A DNA stretch of 64,000 nt, taken from assembly GCF_000384315.1 (NCBI RefSeq), contig NZ_ARVW01000001.1, positions 5,828,157-5,892,156 on the forward strand, written 5' to 3'. Of the stretch, positions 16,824-26,779 are shown piece by piece (within the stretch, counting starts at the first letter, position 1; every line of letters starts with the position of its first letter). The notes below the pieces were generated by a model. It was not told where the DNA came from. It did no database searches and saw only the letters and a list, made by a program, of their open reading frames with translations. The position numbers and the translations under genes were made by a program. This DNA is from Amycolatopsis nigrescens CSC17Ta-90 (GTDB taxonomy: Bacteria > Actinomycetota > Actinomycetes > Mycobacteriales > Pseudonocardiaceae).

Positions 16824-17828
16824 TCAAGTTTGCTCGGCAACGTTTGCCTGCTCAGGCCGTCTCGCAAGGGATGCTTGGTCCAGGTGATTCGGGACGGCTG
16901 GCTGGTTCCTGTGTCGGCGTTGAGACGTCGATGCCGAGTTCTTGGATCGCAAGCAGTTGCCTTTATGGACCGGATGACCGACTGACCGTGATCGGCGAGT
17001 CCGGTGATCGGTCCGGCCGCTGTGCGCAGGATGACGAAGACGGAGGTTTCGGCTTGCCGGTCCCGACTGCGCGGGCTTGCCGAGGCAGAGGTTGGTGAAT
17101 ACGTCTGCGCGAAGCTGGTCGAGGGTGCGTTTCTCGGTGCGGGTGTTCAGTTCACGTGCGGCTGTGTCGATGCGGCGATAGATGGCAGCCGCACGCTCCA
17201 CGGGCAACTCGGAGACGAGGGCAGCGGTGCCCATGCCTCGGTGAACCAGTGTGACTTTGCGTTCTGCTCGACGAACTTTGCTCCGGAGGGCGAAGCCTTC
17301 AGTGTCGAGCTTTTCGGCGAGTTTGCCGGCAGCTCGGCGGATCGCGCTGGCGCTCTTCCCGGTCAGCCGGCCGGCGAGAATTCGGTCGGCTGACCGGGCG
17401 TTCTCGTCATCGAGCCAACTGGTGGCGTCACAGATCTTGACGGCCTTGTGCCAGTCGATGGTTCCGTGTTCCATGGCGAGCAGTGTTTCGGGCAGTCGCG
17501 TGGTCAGAGTCTCCGCGTGCTCGACAAGGCGCTTTGCCGCACCCTCCGTAGTGGACAGTGTGAGTGCCAGTTCGGTGGGCACGGTGGAGGATCGGCCTGG
17601 ACGTTCGTTCAGCGTGGCGATCGCGCGGGCACGCAGGGCCTGCTGGCGGGCGATCTCCACTTCGGTTCCGTGGATGACCCGGAGCAGTCCCTTGTCCGTC
17701 ATGGTCTCCAGCATTGCGGGATCCACCCGGAGCGGCTCCCTGTACGATGGATCCACCAAGTTGGTCAGGATCTCCACTTCCGCTGCCTGGACGATGTCAG
17801 TGGCCATTTCTTCGGCTGTTTTCTGCAT
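16824..17828 (-). CDS. DUF222 domain protein, C-terminus apparently lost by frameshift
   Basis: 334 residues. Residues about 20-235 match the DUF222 (13E12 repeat) domain, including LLAMEHGTIDWHKAVKICD and ERAAAIYRRIDTAARELNTRTEKRTLDQLRADVF. In this family an HNH nuclease domain normally follows. Here, after LCLGKPAQS, the sequence becomes Arg/His/Ser-rich and unlike any protein, while another reading frame reads more plausibly (VFVILRTAAGPITGLADHGQ). A frameshift near 17040 and loss of the HNH region are therefore likely. DUF222-HNH genes are often dispersed, mobile-like repeats. The product is probably non-functional. Confidence 0.65.
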   Translation of the reverse strand: MQKTAEEMATDIVQAAEVEILTNLVDPSYREPLRVDPAMLETMTDKGLLRVIHGTEVEIARQQALRARAIATLNERPGRSSTVPTELALTLSTTEGAAKRLVEHAETLTTRLPETLLAMEHGTIDWHKAVKICDATSWLDDENARSADRILAGRLTGKSASAIRRAAGKLAEKLDTEGFALRSKVRRAERKVTLVHRGMGTAALVSELPVERAAAIYRRIDTAARELNTRTEKRTLDQLRADVFTNLCLGKPAQSGPASRNLRLRHPAHSGRTDHRTRRSRSVGHPVHKGNCLRSKNSASTSQRRHRNQPAVPNHLDQASLARRPEQANVAEQT

Positions 17829-17907
17829 GATGCCACGCTAGAGCGGGCTACCGACAAAACCGGTCAGAGCAGCCGCGAGGGCCGAGCGCATGTCACCCGA
17901 ACGTGTA

Positions 17908-17955
17908 ACTGGTGGGAGGTGAGGGCTTCTCCAGAAACCCTTACCTCCCACCAGT
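17908..17955 (-). terminator. Long hairpin after the lipase gene
   Basis: Arms 17908-17925 and 17938-17955 are 18 bases each with a single mismatch that can form a wobble pair, around a 12-base loop. It starts seven bases beyond the lipase stop. Confidence 0.75.
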
Positions 17956-17961
17956 GCAGAC

Positions 17962-19251
17962 TCATGCGGAGCAGTTGCCGGATTCTGGCTTGCCAGCGAA
18001 GCGATCGGCGAACCAGGTCATCACTTCCGGGATCACCGAGCTGGCCGCGCCCAGATGGTCACCTTCCACGTCGCCCTTCCACCTGGTCGGGACTCCGGCG
18101 GCGCAGTAGGCCTGCATGGTCGCCTCTTCGGTTTCGATCGGAATGATCTGCTCAGTCTTTCCGCGGTACTGGAAAGTCGGGAACGCGATCTCGTGTTTCG
18201 CACCGGACCCTGCCGTGCCGATGTCGACTCCGACCTTCTGGCTGTCCGCGATCTGGCCCCAGGTAACGCCTTCCGGGCCGGTGAGGGCGAAGATCTGTTC
18301 GATAGTCAGATGATCGGTCGTGTAGTCCTCGATATTCGCGCCTCGGAAGCCAAAGATCGTCTTGATCAGGCAGTTGCTCTTCAGCGTCGTGACGGCTTCA
18401 CGGCCGACGTCGTTGAGTAGTCCGTCAAACGGCATGTCGGGGTAGCCGGCATGGAACCCGACCAGTGCGGCTCCCGCGAAGCCCGCGAAATCGCTACCGT
18501 TGAGCTTGTTCGCGACCAGCCGAAGGTCCCCGGGTACACCGCCGGCAGCTGTACCGACGATCTTCAGTTCGCTCGCGTACGAGGCAGCGAGCTGGGATGC
18601 CCACAACGCAGCCTGGCCACCTTCCGAGTAGCCCCAAAGGGCTACGTTCGCGGCGGCGTCCAGGCCCGACTCCGGCACCTTCACCGCGGCGCGCACGCCG
18701 TCCAGCAGAGCGCGCCCAGAGTTGTCTCCGACCATGTAGCTGTGCAGCTGACCGTTCAGGTAGCCGACACCGTCCGTCGCAACCACGGCGTAGCCTGCCT
18801 TCAGCGCGGCAGCCAGTTGCTTGAGCTCGTAGGCGTCCACGTAGGCGCCGGACATCTGCTTGGAGTAGGAGCACTGTGAACCGAGGCCGACTGTGCCCGG
18901 GTTGAACGCGACTATCGGCCGTGGCCCAGGACCCGGCCACGCCGCTTCGGGAACGGCTACCATCCCGGAAACGGCCACCTGCTGGTCGTGCACGTCGGTC
19001 GACTGGTACTGCACCTTCCATGACTTCATCGGAATTTGGTCTGGAATCTTCGGGAACGCGGCCGGCATGCAAGCCAGGACGTCGCCGGGGCCGGAGCCGA
19101 GTTGAGCAGGCGGCGTGTAGATCGCCTCGTCGGTGGCCGTGCAAGAGATCTGCTGCGGTGCGACGTTGTCCACGTTGTTATCCACATTGCCGGAGACCAG
19201 GCCACCGACCGACGTCACCACCGACAGCAGCACTGCCATCAGCTTGCTCAT
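17962..19251 (-). CDS. Secretory lipase family protein (LIP, triacylglycerol lipase-like)
   Basis: 429 residues. The N-terminus is a signal peptide (MSKLMAVLLSVVTSVGGLVSG). The alpha/beta-hydrolase nucleophile elbow is WGYSEGGQAALWA, with the serine in GYSEGG; the preceding VATDGVGY and the late GDHLGAAS are consistent with the oxyanion region and catalytic His. The overall pattern (FNPGTVGLGSQC; CMPAAFPKIPDQIP) matches actinobacterial secreted lipases related to fungal Lip enzymes. It should be extracellular and act on lipid esters. It is followed by a strong hairpin. Confidence 0.88.
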   Translation of the reverse strand: MSKLMAVLLSVVTSVGGLVSGNVDNNVDNVAPQQISCTATDEAIYTPPAQLGSGPGDVLACMPAAFPKIPDQIPMKSWKVQYQSTDVHDQQVAVSGMVAVPEAAWPGPGPRPIVAFNPGTVGLGSQCSYSKQMSGAYVDAYELKQLAAALKAGYAVVATDGVGYLNGQLHSYMVGDNSGRALLDGVRAAVKVPESGLDAAANVALWGYSEGGQAALWASQLAASYASELKIVGTAAGGVPGDLRLVANKLNGSDFAGFAGAALVGFHAGYPDMPFDGLLNDVGREAVTTLKSNCLIKTIFGFRGANIEDYTTDHLTIEQIFALTGPEGVTWGQIADSQKVGVDIGTAGSGAKHEIAFPTFQYRGKTEQIIPIETEEATMQAYCAAGVPTRWKGDVEGDHLGAASSVIPEVMTWFADRFAGKPESGNCSA

Positions 19252-19360
19252 GCACAGCTCCTTACCGAGAATGCGTTGGAAACCGCCCGCATCGAGGATA
19301 AGAAGGAAAGAGTCTTACTGCTAGACATGCACGTGATAGATGGCGACCCGTCGACCCTCA

Positions 19361-19972
19361 TCAGGATTCTAGATATCGCAATACTGCCAGTACACGGCGG
19401 TTGTCACCCTCGGACGGCGGTAACCCGAGTTTTCCGAAGATATTGGTGACGTTCTTCTCCACTGATCCTGCGGACAAGAAGAGCGTCGCCGCGATGGCTG
19501 CGTTGGAACGGCCCTCCGCCATGAGCCCGAGCACCTCACGCTCACGCGGAGTGAGCGTGGCCAACGCATCGGTCTGCCGGGTCGAGCCGAACAACTGGCT
19601 GACCACCTCGGGGTCGAGCACAGTCTCACCGTCGGCCACGCGGTGCAACGCATCCAGGAAGTCGGAGACCTCGGCGACGCGGTCCTTGAGCAGGTAGCCC
19701 ACGCCACCGGCTCGGTCGGCGAGCAGGTCAGCGGCGTATCGGGTCTCCACGTACTGCGAAAACAGCAGTACAGCCCGCCCGGGACGCCGAGTCAGCAGCA
19801 GGGTGCCGGCGATCAGCAGCACACCGACGAACACCGGCGCCGAAACCAGTCCTGCCGCCAGTCCTAACGCCACACATAAGACGCAGGGCAGGGTGAGCGG
19901 CACTCCGGTCAGAGTCCAGGCGAGCTCGGTCCACCACCGGCGGCGCAGCCATGCGGTCAGGAAGAGGCTCAC
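19361..19972 (-). CDS. Fusion remnant: sensor-kinase membrane segment joined to a response-regulator C-terminus (LuxR type)
   Basis: About 203 residues if the GTG at 19972 is used. The first 60 residues (WWTELAWTLTGVPLTLP and two hydrophobic stretches) resemble the N-terminal sensor domain of actinobacterial histidine kinases. Directly after LLLTRR the sequence becomes a receiver-domain tail (PGRAVLLFSQYVETRYAA, GVGYLLKDRVAEV) and then a complete LuxR DNA-binding domain (LTPREREVLGLMAEGRSN). The kinase core and the receiver phospho-acceptor Asp are absent. A deletion across an adjacent kinase-regulator pair explains this. The frame is intact, so a membrane-tethered LuxR protein could be made, but a dead remnant is equally likely. 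Confidence 0.7.
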   Translation of the reverse strand: MSLFLTAWLRRRWWTELAWTLTGVPLTLPCVLCVALGLAAGLVSAPVFVGVLLIAGTLLLTRRPGRAVLLFSQYVETRYAADLLADRAGGVGYLLKDRVAEVSDFLDALHRVADGETVLDPEVVSQLFGSTRQTDALATLTPREREVLGLMAEGRSNAAIAATLFLSAGSVEKNVTNIFGKLGLPPSEGDNRRVLAVLRYLES

Positions 19973-20019
19973 CGCTACAGCTTGCCGGGCAGGCCTGAAG
20001 CTCGCCCATCCGGTTTTCC

Positions 20020-22088
<2,069 letters not shown>

Positions 22089-22095
22089 TGCGCCG

Positions 22096-22314
22096 TCAGT
22101 CCAGGTCGTCGGCGGGCCGGAGCTTCTGCTCGTCCTGCTGTGCCCGCTGCGCCGCCTCCCGCATCTCGATCATTTCGGTCAGCCAGTCGCCGGTCTCCTT
22201 GGCGATGTCACGGACCGCGCCGGTGATGATCGTGGCGATGTTCCCGATGTGGGTGGCCGCCGACTCGGTCAGCACCTGCACCGTGTCCTTGTTGCTTTCG
22301 AACTGACCCACCAT
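22096..22314 (-). CDS. Small conserved-looking protein downstream of the desaturase
   Basis: 72 residues (start MVGQFESNKDTVQVLTESAA, end RPADDLD), mostly predicted helical with a charged, Gln/Glu-rich C-terminus and no membrane segment. AAGGA lies before its ATG, and it begins 9 bases after the desaturase stop, so it belongs to the reductase-desaturase operon. No family was recognised. A role as an accessory or assembly partner of the desaturase complex is only an inference from position. Confidence 0.7.
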   Translation of the reverse strand: MVGQFESNKDTVQVLTESAATHIGNIATIITGAVRDIAKETGDWLTEMIEMREAAQRAQQDEQKLRPADDLD

Positions 22315-22323
22315 TGAGTGTCC

Positions 22324-23445
22324 TTAGGCCGCCGTGAGTTCCCGTTCGCGCTTCAGCGTAGTGGGCTCCGGCTGACGCGGCGCACCGTTCCAGGGCAGGG
22401 CCAGCTTGACGATCTTCTTGGCCACCGAGGTGAGCTGCCTGGTCAGCCCGCCGGTGTTGTAGGGCAGGTCGTACTTCTCGCAGATCGCGCGCACCTCGGG
22501 GGCGATCTGCGGGTACCGCCGGGCCGGGATGTCCGGGAACAGGTGGTGCTCGATCTGGTGCGAGAGGTTGCCGGAAAGGATGTGGAACAGCTTGCCGCCG
22601 CTGATGTTGGCCGAGCCGAGGATCTGCCGCAGGTACCACTGACCCCTGGTCTCCTGCTCGGTCTCCTCTTCGGTGAAGCTCTCCACGTCGGCCGGGAAGT
22701 GCCCGCAGAAGATGATCGCGAACGCCCACAGGTTCCGGGTCAGGTTCGCGGTCGCGTTGCCGAGCAGGGTCAGTGGTGCCAGCGGACCGGTCAGCAGCGG
22801 GAACAGCAGGTAGTCCTTGCCGATCTGGCGCGATGCCTTCTGCAGGATCTTCGCGCGCACCTCTTTGAACTCCGACCACTTGCGCTCGCCCTTGGCGATG
22901 CGGTCGAACTCCAGGTCGTGCAGCATCACTCCCCACTCGAAGAGGATCGCCAGCAGCGTCGCGTAGACCGGGTTTCCGAGGTAGTACGGGTGCCACTTCT
23001 GCGCCGGGTCGATTCGCAGGATCCCGTAACCGATGTCCCGGTCCTTGTCCAGGATGTTGGTGTAGGTGTGATGGATGTAGTTGTGCGAGTGGCGCCAGTT
23101 TTCGGCCGGTGCGACCGTGTCCCACTCGAACTTCTGCGAGCTCAGCGCCGGATCGCGGGTCCAGTCGTACTGGCCGTGCATGACGTTGTGCCCGATCTCC
23201 ATGTTGTCCAGGATCTTGGCCAGCGAGAGGGCGCCGACGCCGGCGATCCAGGCGGGCGGGAAGAAGCCGGCGAACAGCAGGCCGCGGCCGATCACCTCCA
23301 GCCCGCGCTGGGTCTTGATCACCTTGTGGATGTAGTCGACGTCCTCCTTGCCGAGGTCGGCCACGATCCGCTGGCGGATCTCGTCCAGTTCGCGGCCGAA
23401 CTCCTCAATCTGTTCCGGGGTGAGGCGGTCCTGCAAGCCGGTCAT
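22324..23445 (-). CDS. Acyl-CoA/fatty-acid desaturase (di-iron, DesA3-like)
   Basis: 373 residues. All three histidine boxes of membrane desaturases are present: H86-x3-H90 (GHNVMHGQYDW), RHSHNYIHHTYTN (His119, 121, 125, 126) and HQIEHHLFP near residue 313. Hydrophobic segments lie at about 55-80 and 220-250. The neighbouring gene encodes a flavin/2Fe-2S reductase, the arrangement known for Mycobacterium tuberculosis DesA3 (Rv3229c) with its partner Rv3230c, which makes oleoyl-CoA from stearoyl-CoA. The ATG at 23445 has AGGAG upstream; the frame extends further only through the reductase gene. Product: probably delta-9 unsaturated acyl chains for membrane lipids. Confidence 0.92.
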   Translation of the reverse strand: MTGLQDRLTPEQIEEFGRELDEIRQRIVADLGKEDVDYIHKVIKTQRGLEVIGRGLLFAGFFPPAWIAGVGALSLAKILDNMEIGHNVMHGQYDWTRDPALSSQKFEWDTVAPAENWRHSHNYIHHTYTNILDKDRDIGYGILRIDPAQKWHPYYLGNPVYATLLAILFEWGVMLHDLEFDRIAKGERKWSEFKEVRAKILQKASRQIGKDYLLFPLLTGPLAPLTLLGNATANLTRNLWAFAIIFCGHFPADVESFTEEETEQETRGQWYLRQILGSANISGGKLFHILSGNLSHQIEHHLFPDIPARRYPQIAPEVRAICEKYDLPYNTGGLTRQLTSVAKKIVKLALPWNGAPRQPEPTTLKRERELTAA

Positions 23446-23471
23446 GGGGTCACTCCTAAAGTGGGATGGGG

Positions 23472-24545
23472 TCAGCATGCGATCTCGACGTCCCCGACCG
23501 GGACGGAGATGCACAGCTGGATCTCTTCGTTTTCTTCCTGGGAAATCTCGCCGGACTTGGCGTTGCGCACGCAGCCGGAGGTCTTGACTTTGGTGCAGGA
23601 GAAGCAAATGCCCATCCGGCAGCCGTGTTCCGGGCTGAGGCCCGCCTCTTCGGCTTGTTCCAACAGTGGCTTGCCGGAGTTCGCGATCTCCCTGCCGCTG
23701 TGCGCGAACCGGACCTGTCCGTGCGCGTCGGCAGCGTCGAACTGGAGCGCCGGCGGAGTGAACTCTTCAGTGTGCAGTTGTTCACTCAATCCGTCGGCGC
23801 CGAGGACTTCCCGCACCGAGTCCATCAGCGGGGTCGGGCCGCAGAGATAGGTCTGCGCGTTCCGGTACCACGGCGCGGCCGCGGTCAGGTGCTTCGCGGA
23901 GAAGAAGCCGTGCAGGTCCGCACCCTTCTTGGCGTGCGTGTAGCCGAACAGCACACGAATCCCGGAATGCGCCGCGGCGAGCCGCTCGAGCTCGTCGCGA
24001 TGCAGCACGTCGTCCGCGGTGTTCGCGTAGTGCAGGAACACGATCTCGCCGGGGTGCCGTTCGTCGGCGAGGGTGCGCAACATGGACAGCACCGGGGTGA
24101 TCCCGCTGCCGCCGCTGATCAGCAGGATCCGGTCCGGCCGGCTTGCTGGCAGGGTGAAGTCGCCATCCGGCTGGGACAGCCCGAGCACCATCCCGGCCTC
24201 GGCGTGTTGGTGCAGGTGACGGGAGACCAGGCCCTTCGGGTCGGCCTTGATGGTCAGCTCCAGCAGTCCGTCCCGCCGGTGCTGGGAGCAGGCGGGGGAG
24301 TAGCAGCGGGTGCGGCGCACGCCGTTGATGTCGACCGACACGCGTACGTACTGCCCGGCGGAGAATCCGCGCCACGCCCTGCTCGGACGAATGGTCATGG
24401 TCACCGTGTCGCTGGTCTGCCGGCGCACGGCGGTGACCGCTCCGCGAAGTTCGCGGCGGACCAGCATCGGGTTGATGAGCTCCAGGTACCGGTCCATGCC
24501 GTGCGGAGTGAGCAGGGCTTCGGCGATCGACGCCAGTCTGCTCAT
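23472..24545 (-). CDS. Ferredoxin reductase-type flavoprotein with C-terminal 2Fe-2S domain (desaturase electron donor)
   Basis: 357 residues. An FAD-binding barrel (GQYVRVSVDINGVRRTRCYS) is followed by an NAD(P) domain (LISGGSGITPVLSMLRTLAD; YLCGPTPLMD) and a plant-type 2Fe-2S domain with CRMGICFSC and a fourth Cys in LCISV. It passes electrons from NAD(P)H to the di-iron desaturase. The ATG at 24545 has an AGG ribosome site and matches the family N-terminus. It is the first gene of the operon; the desaturase follows after 26 bases. The promoter region is shared with a divergent TetR gene. Confidence 0.92.
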   Translation of the reverse strand: MSRLASIAEALLTPHGMDRYLELINPMLVRRELRGAVTAVRRQTSDTVTMTIRPSRAWRGFSAGQYVRVSVDINGVRRTRCYSPACSQHRRDGLLELTIKADPKGLVSRHLHQHAEAGMVLGLSQPDGDFTLPASRPDRILLISGGSGITPVLSMLRTLADERHPGEIVFLHYANTADDVLHRDELERLAAAHSGIRVLFGYTHAKKGADLHGFFSAKHLTAAAPWYRNAQTYLCGPTPLMDSVREVLGADGLSEQLHTEEFTPPALQFDAADAHGQVRFAHSGREIANSGKPLLEQAEEAGLSPEHGCRMGICFSCTKVKTSGCVRNAKSGEISQEENEEIQLCISVPVGDVEIAC

Positions 24546-24561
24546 GGCACCTCCAGTTCCA

Positions 24562-24586
24562 GTGAACAGTTGTACACTAAACAGTG
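24562..24586. promoter_or_regulatory. Candidate TetR operator between the reductase gene and its regulator
   Basis: GTGAACAGTTGTACAC (24562-24577) is an imperfect palindrome of the form GTG-n-ACA-nn-TGT-n-CAC. It overlaps a second inverted pair, CACT-N4-AGTG (24575-24586). The site lies 17 bases upstream of the reductase start and faces the divergent TetR gene. Confidence 0.45.
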
Positions 24587-24632
24587 GAGTGCATGACCAG
24601 ATGACTGTCAACCCGGGGCGATGTGATGTGAC

Positions 24633-25319
24633 GTGGCCAATACCGTGCCCACCCGTACGCTGACCGACGTGTCGGAGCCAACCGAAGAACCGCCGGTGCC
24701 GGTGAGCCGTCAGGAGCGCAAGCGGCGCACGCGTCGGGCGCTGCTCGACGCGGCACTGGAACTGCTGGCGGACCGCGGTTTCGCCAGTCTGAGCCTGCGC
24801 GAGGTGACCAAGCACGCCGGCATCGTGCCCACCGCCTTCTACCGGCACTTCGCGTCCATGGAAGAGCTCGGTGTCGTGCTGGTCGAAGAGTCGATGCGCA
24901 CACTGCGCAAGATGATCCGGTCCGCCCGCAGCGACCCGCGCACCTACGCCGACATCATCCGCGTGTCGGTGCGCACCCTGCACCAGCACGTGCGCGCGCA
25001 GGAGGACCACTTCCGGTTCCTGACCAGGGAACGCTACGCGGGCGCGGGGCCGGTGCAGCGGGCGATCGCCACCGAGCTGCGGCTGTTCTCCAGCGACCTG
25101 GCCATCGACCTGGCGCGTTTCGAGTACCTCCGTGACTGGAGTAACGAAGATTTGCACCTTATGGCCGATCTCATCGTCACCGCGATGCTGGCCACCGTGC
25201 TTGAGCTGCTCGAAGTCGATTCAGGGGATAGTGAAAACGATAAACGGATAGTCCGCACCGCGGAAAAAAAACTCCGCTTGATCGTTCTTGGGGTGCCCAA
25301 CTGGCGCAGTACTCACTAG
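24633..25319 (+). CDS. TetR family regulator, probable repressor of the desaturase operon
   Basis: 228 residues. After a variable, acidic N-terminus the HTH reads RRALLDAALELLADRGFASLSLREVTKHAGIVPTAFYRHF, the form found in TetR proteins that sense acyl-CoA. It is divergent from the reductase-desaturase operon. The same arrangement is known for DesT of Pseudomonas aeruginosa, a TetR protein that controls an acyl-CoA desaturase and its reductase in response to the saturated/unsaturated acyl-CoA ratio; a parallel role here is inference. The GTG at 24633 is uncertain, since in-frame GTG codons occur at residues 5 and 13. Confidence 0.82.
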   Translation: MANTVPTRTLTDVSEPTEEPPVPVSRQERKRRTRRALLDAALELLADRGFASLSLREVTKHAGIVPTAFYRHFASMEELGVVLVEESMRTLRKMIRSARSDPRTYADIIRVSVRTLHQHVRAQEDHFRFLTRERYAGAGPVQRAIATELRLFSSDLAIDLARFEYLRDWSNEDLHLMADLIVTAMLATVLELLEVDSGDSENDKRIVRTAEKKLRLIVLGVPNWRSTH

Positions 25320-25361
25320 GGTTCTCTCCAAAGGAGACAAACCACTCCTGGAGGTCGCACA

Positions 25362-26465
25362 GTGGTGCAAACCGAGCCGCTCACCGTCGGCGTGGTGAAA
25401 GAGACAAGACCGGGTGAACGGCGAGTGGCGCTGGTACCCAAACTAATCGAGAGACTGTCCCGACGAGGCCTGAAGATCGTGGTCGAGTCCGGGGCAGGCG
25501 AAGGAGCACGGCTGTCAGACGAGGTGTTCGAGGCGGCCGGCGCGAAGATCGGCGAAGCGTGGGACGCGGACGTGGTGCTCAAGGTGACGCCGCCGACCGA
25601 CGCGGAAGTCACCCGATTGGCGGCTGGCACGGTGCTGATCGGGTTCCTCGCCCCGTTGTCCAATGTAGAGGGTGTCGCGGCACTGGAGAAGGCAGGAGTG
25701 ACAGCCTTCGCGGTGGAGTCCATTCCGCGAATCTCCCGTGCACAGGCGATGGACGCGCTTTCGTCGCAGAGCAGTGTCGCCGGATACCGGGCGGTGCTGC
25801 TCGCCGCGGACCGGCTGCCCCGGTTCTTCCCGATGCTGACCACCGCGGCCGGCACCGTGCCACCGGCCAAGGTGCTGGTACTCGGGGCCGGCGTCGCCGG
25901 ACTGCAGGCACTGGCCACCGCACGCCGCCTCGGCGCGCAGACCACCGGTTACGACGTGCGACCCGAGGTGGCCGAGCAGGTCCGCTCGGTCGGCGCGCAG
26001 TGGCTGGACCTCGGTATCGAGGCGGTCGGCGAAGGCGGCTACGCGCGTGAACTCACCGAGGAGGAGCGAGCTGAGCAGAAACAGCGGTTGACCGAAGCGA
26101 TCACCCGGTTCGACGTGGTGGTCACCACCGCGCTGGTGCCGGGCCGGACCGCGCCCATCCTGGTCACCGCCGAGGCGGTCCGGGGTATGCCGGCAGGCGG
26201 CGTGATCGTCGACATGGCGGGCGAGTCCGGCGGCAACTGCGAGCTGACCGAACCCGGCAAGGACGTGCTGGCGCATGACATCACGATCTGCTCGCCGCTG
26301 AACCTGCCCACCGAGATGCCGACGCATGCCAGCGAGCTGTACGCGCGGAATCTCACCGAGCTGCTGGAGCTGCTGGTGGACAAAGAAGGCAGGCGGGCGA
26401 TCGACTTCGACGACGAGATCGTGGCCGGTGCCTGCGTGGCTGGCCGGCAGAAGGGAGACGGCTGA
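25362..26465 (+). CDS. pntAA: NAD(P) transhydrogenase subunit alpha part 1 (NAD-binding)
   Basis: 367 residues. It contains the alanine dehydrogenase/transhydrogenase N domain (TVGVVKETRPGERRVALVP) and the NAD(H)-binding domain (VLVLGAGVAGLQALATARRLGAQTTGYDVRPE; GGVIVDMAGESGGNCE). It exchanges hydride between NADH and NADP+ together with the membrane subunits. In this organism PntA is split into two genes, the three-gene layout known from Rhodospirillum rubrum and many actinobacteria. Its TGA overlaps the ATG of the next gene by one base. Confidence 0.95.
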   Translation: MVQTEPLTVGVVKETRPGERRVALVPKLIERLSRRGLKIVVESGAGEGARLSDEVFEAAGAKIGEAWDADVVLKVTPPTDAEVTRLAAGTVLIGFLAPLSNVEGVAALEKAGVTAFAVESIPRISRAQAMDALSSQSSVAGYRAVLLAADRLPRFFPMLTTAAGTVPPAKVLVLGAGVAGLQALATARRLGAQTTGYDVRPEVAEQVRSVGAQWLDLGIEAVGEGGYARELTEEERAEQKQRLTEAITRFDVVVTTALVPGRTAPILVTAEAVRGMPAGGVIVDMAGESGGNCELTEPGKDVLAHDITICSPLNLPTEMPTHASELYARNLTELLELLVDKEGRRAIDFDDEIVAGACVAGRQKGDG

Positions 26466-26779
26466 TGTTGGTGCAGAGCCTGGCCATCCTGGTACTCGCC
26501 GGATTCGTCGGTTTCGCGGTGATCTCCAAGGTGCCCAACACCTTGCACACGCCGCTGATGTCCGGCACCAACGCCATCCACGGCATCGTGCTGCTCGGCG
26601 GGCTGATCGTGCTCGGCCTCGGCGCGGACGGGGTGCTGAACAAGATCCTGCTGGTGATCGCGATCGCCTTCGGCACCATCAACGTGGTCGGCGGGTTCCT
26701 GGTCACCGACCGGATGCTGTCGATGTTCAAGGCGAAGAAGGTGCCGGCGAAGACCGAGACCGATGAGGCCAAGTCATGA
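26465..26779 (+). CDS. pntAB: NAD(P) transhydrogenase subunit alpha part 2 (membrane)
   Basis: 104 residues with three hydrophobic helices (LAILVLAGFVGFAVI; IHGIVLLGGLIVLGLG; ILLVIAIAFGTINVVGGFLVTDRML), corresponding to the first part of the proton channel. The motif KVPNTLHTPLMSGTNAIHG is highly conserved in the family. It overlaps pntAA by one base and pntB by four (ATGA), indicating tight translational coupling. Confidence 0.95.
   Translation: MLVQSLAILVLAGFVGFAVISKVPNTLHTPLMSGTNAIHGIVLLGGLIVLGLGADGVLNKILLVIAIAFGTINVVGGFLVTDRMLSMFKAKKVPAKTETDEAKS

Noticed and set aside
16664..16867. N-terminal extension of the YjbQ gene by 68 codons
   Set aside because: The extension has no family similarity and crosses into the end of the damaged DUF222 gene; the family start is the ATG at 16663.
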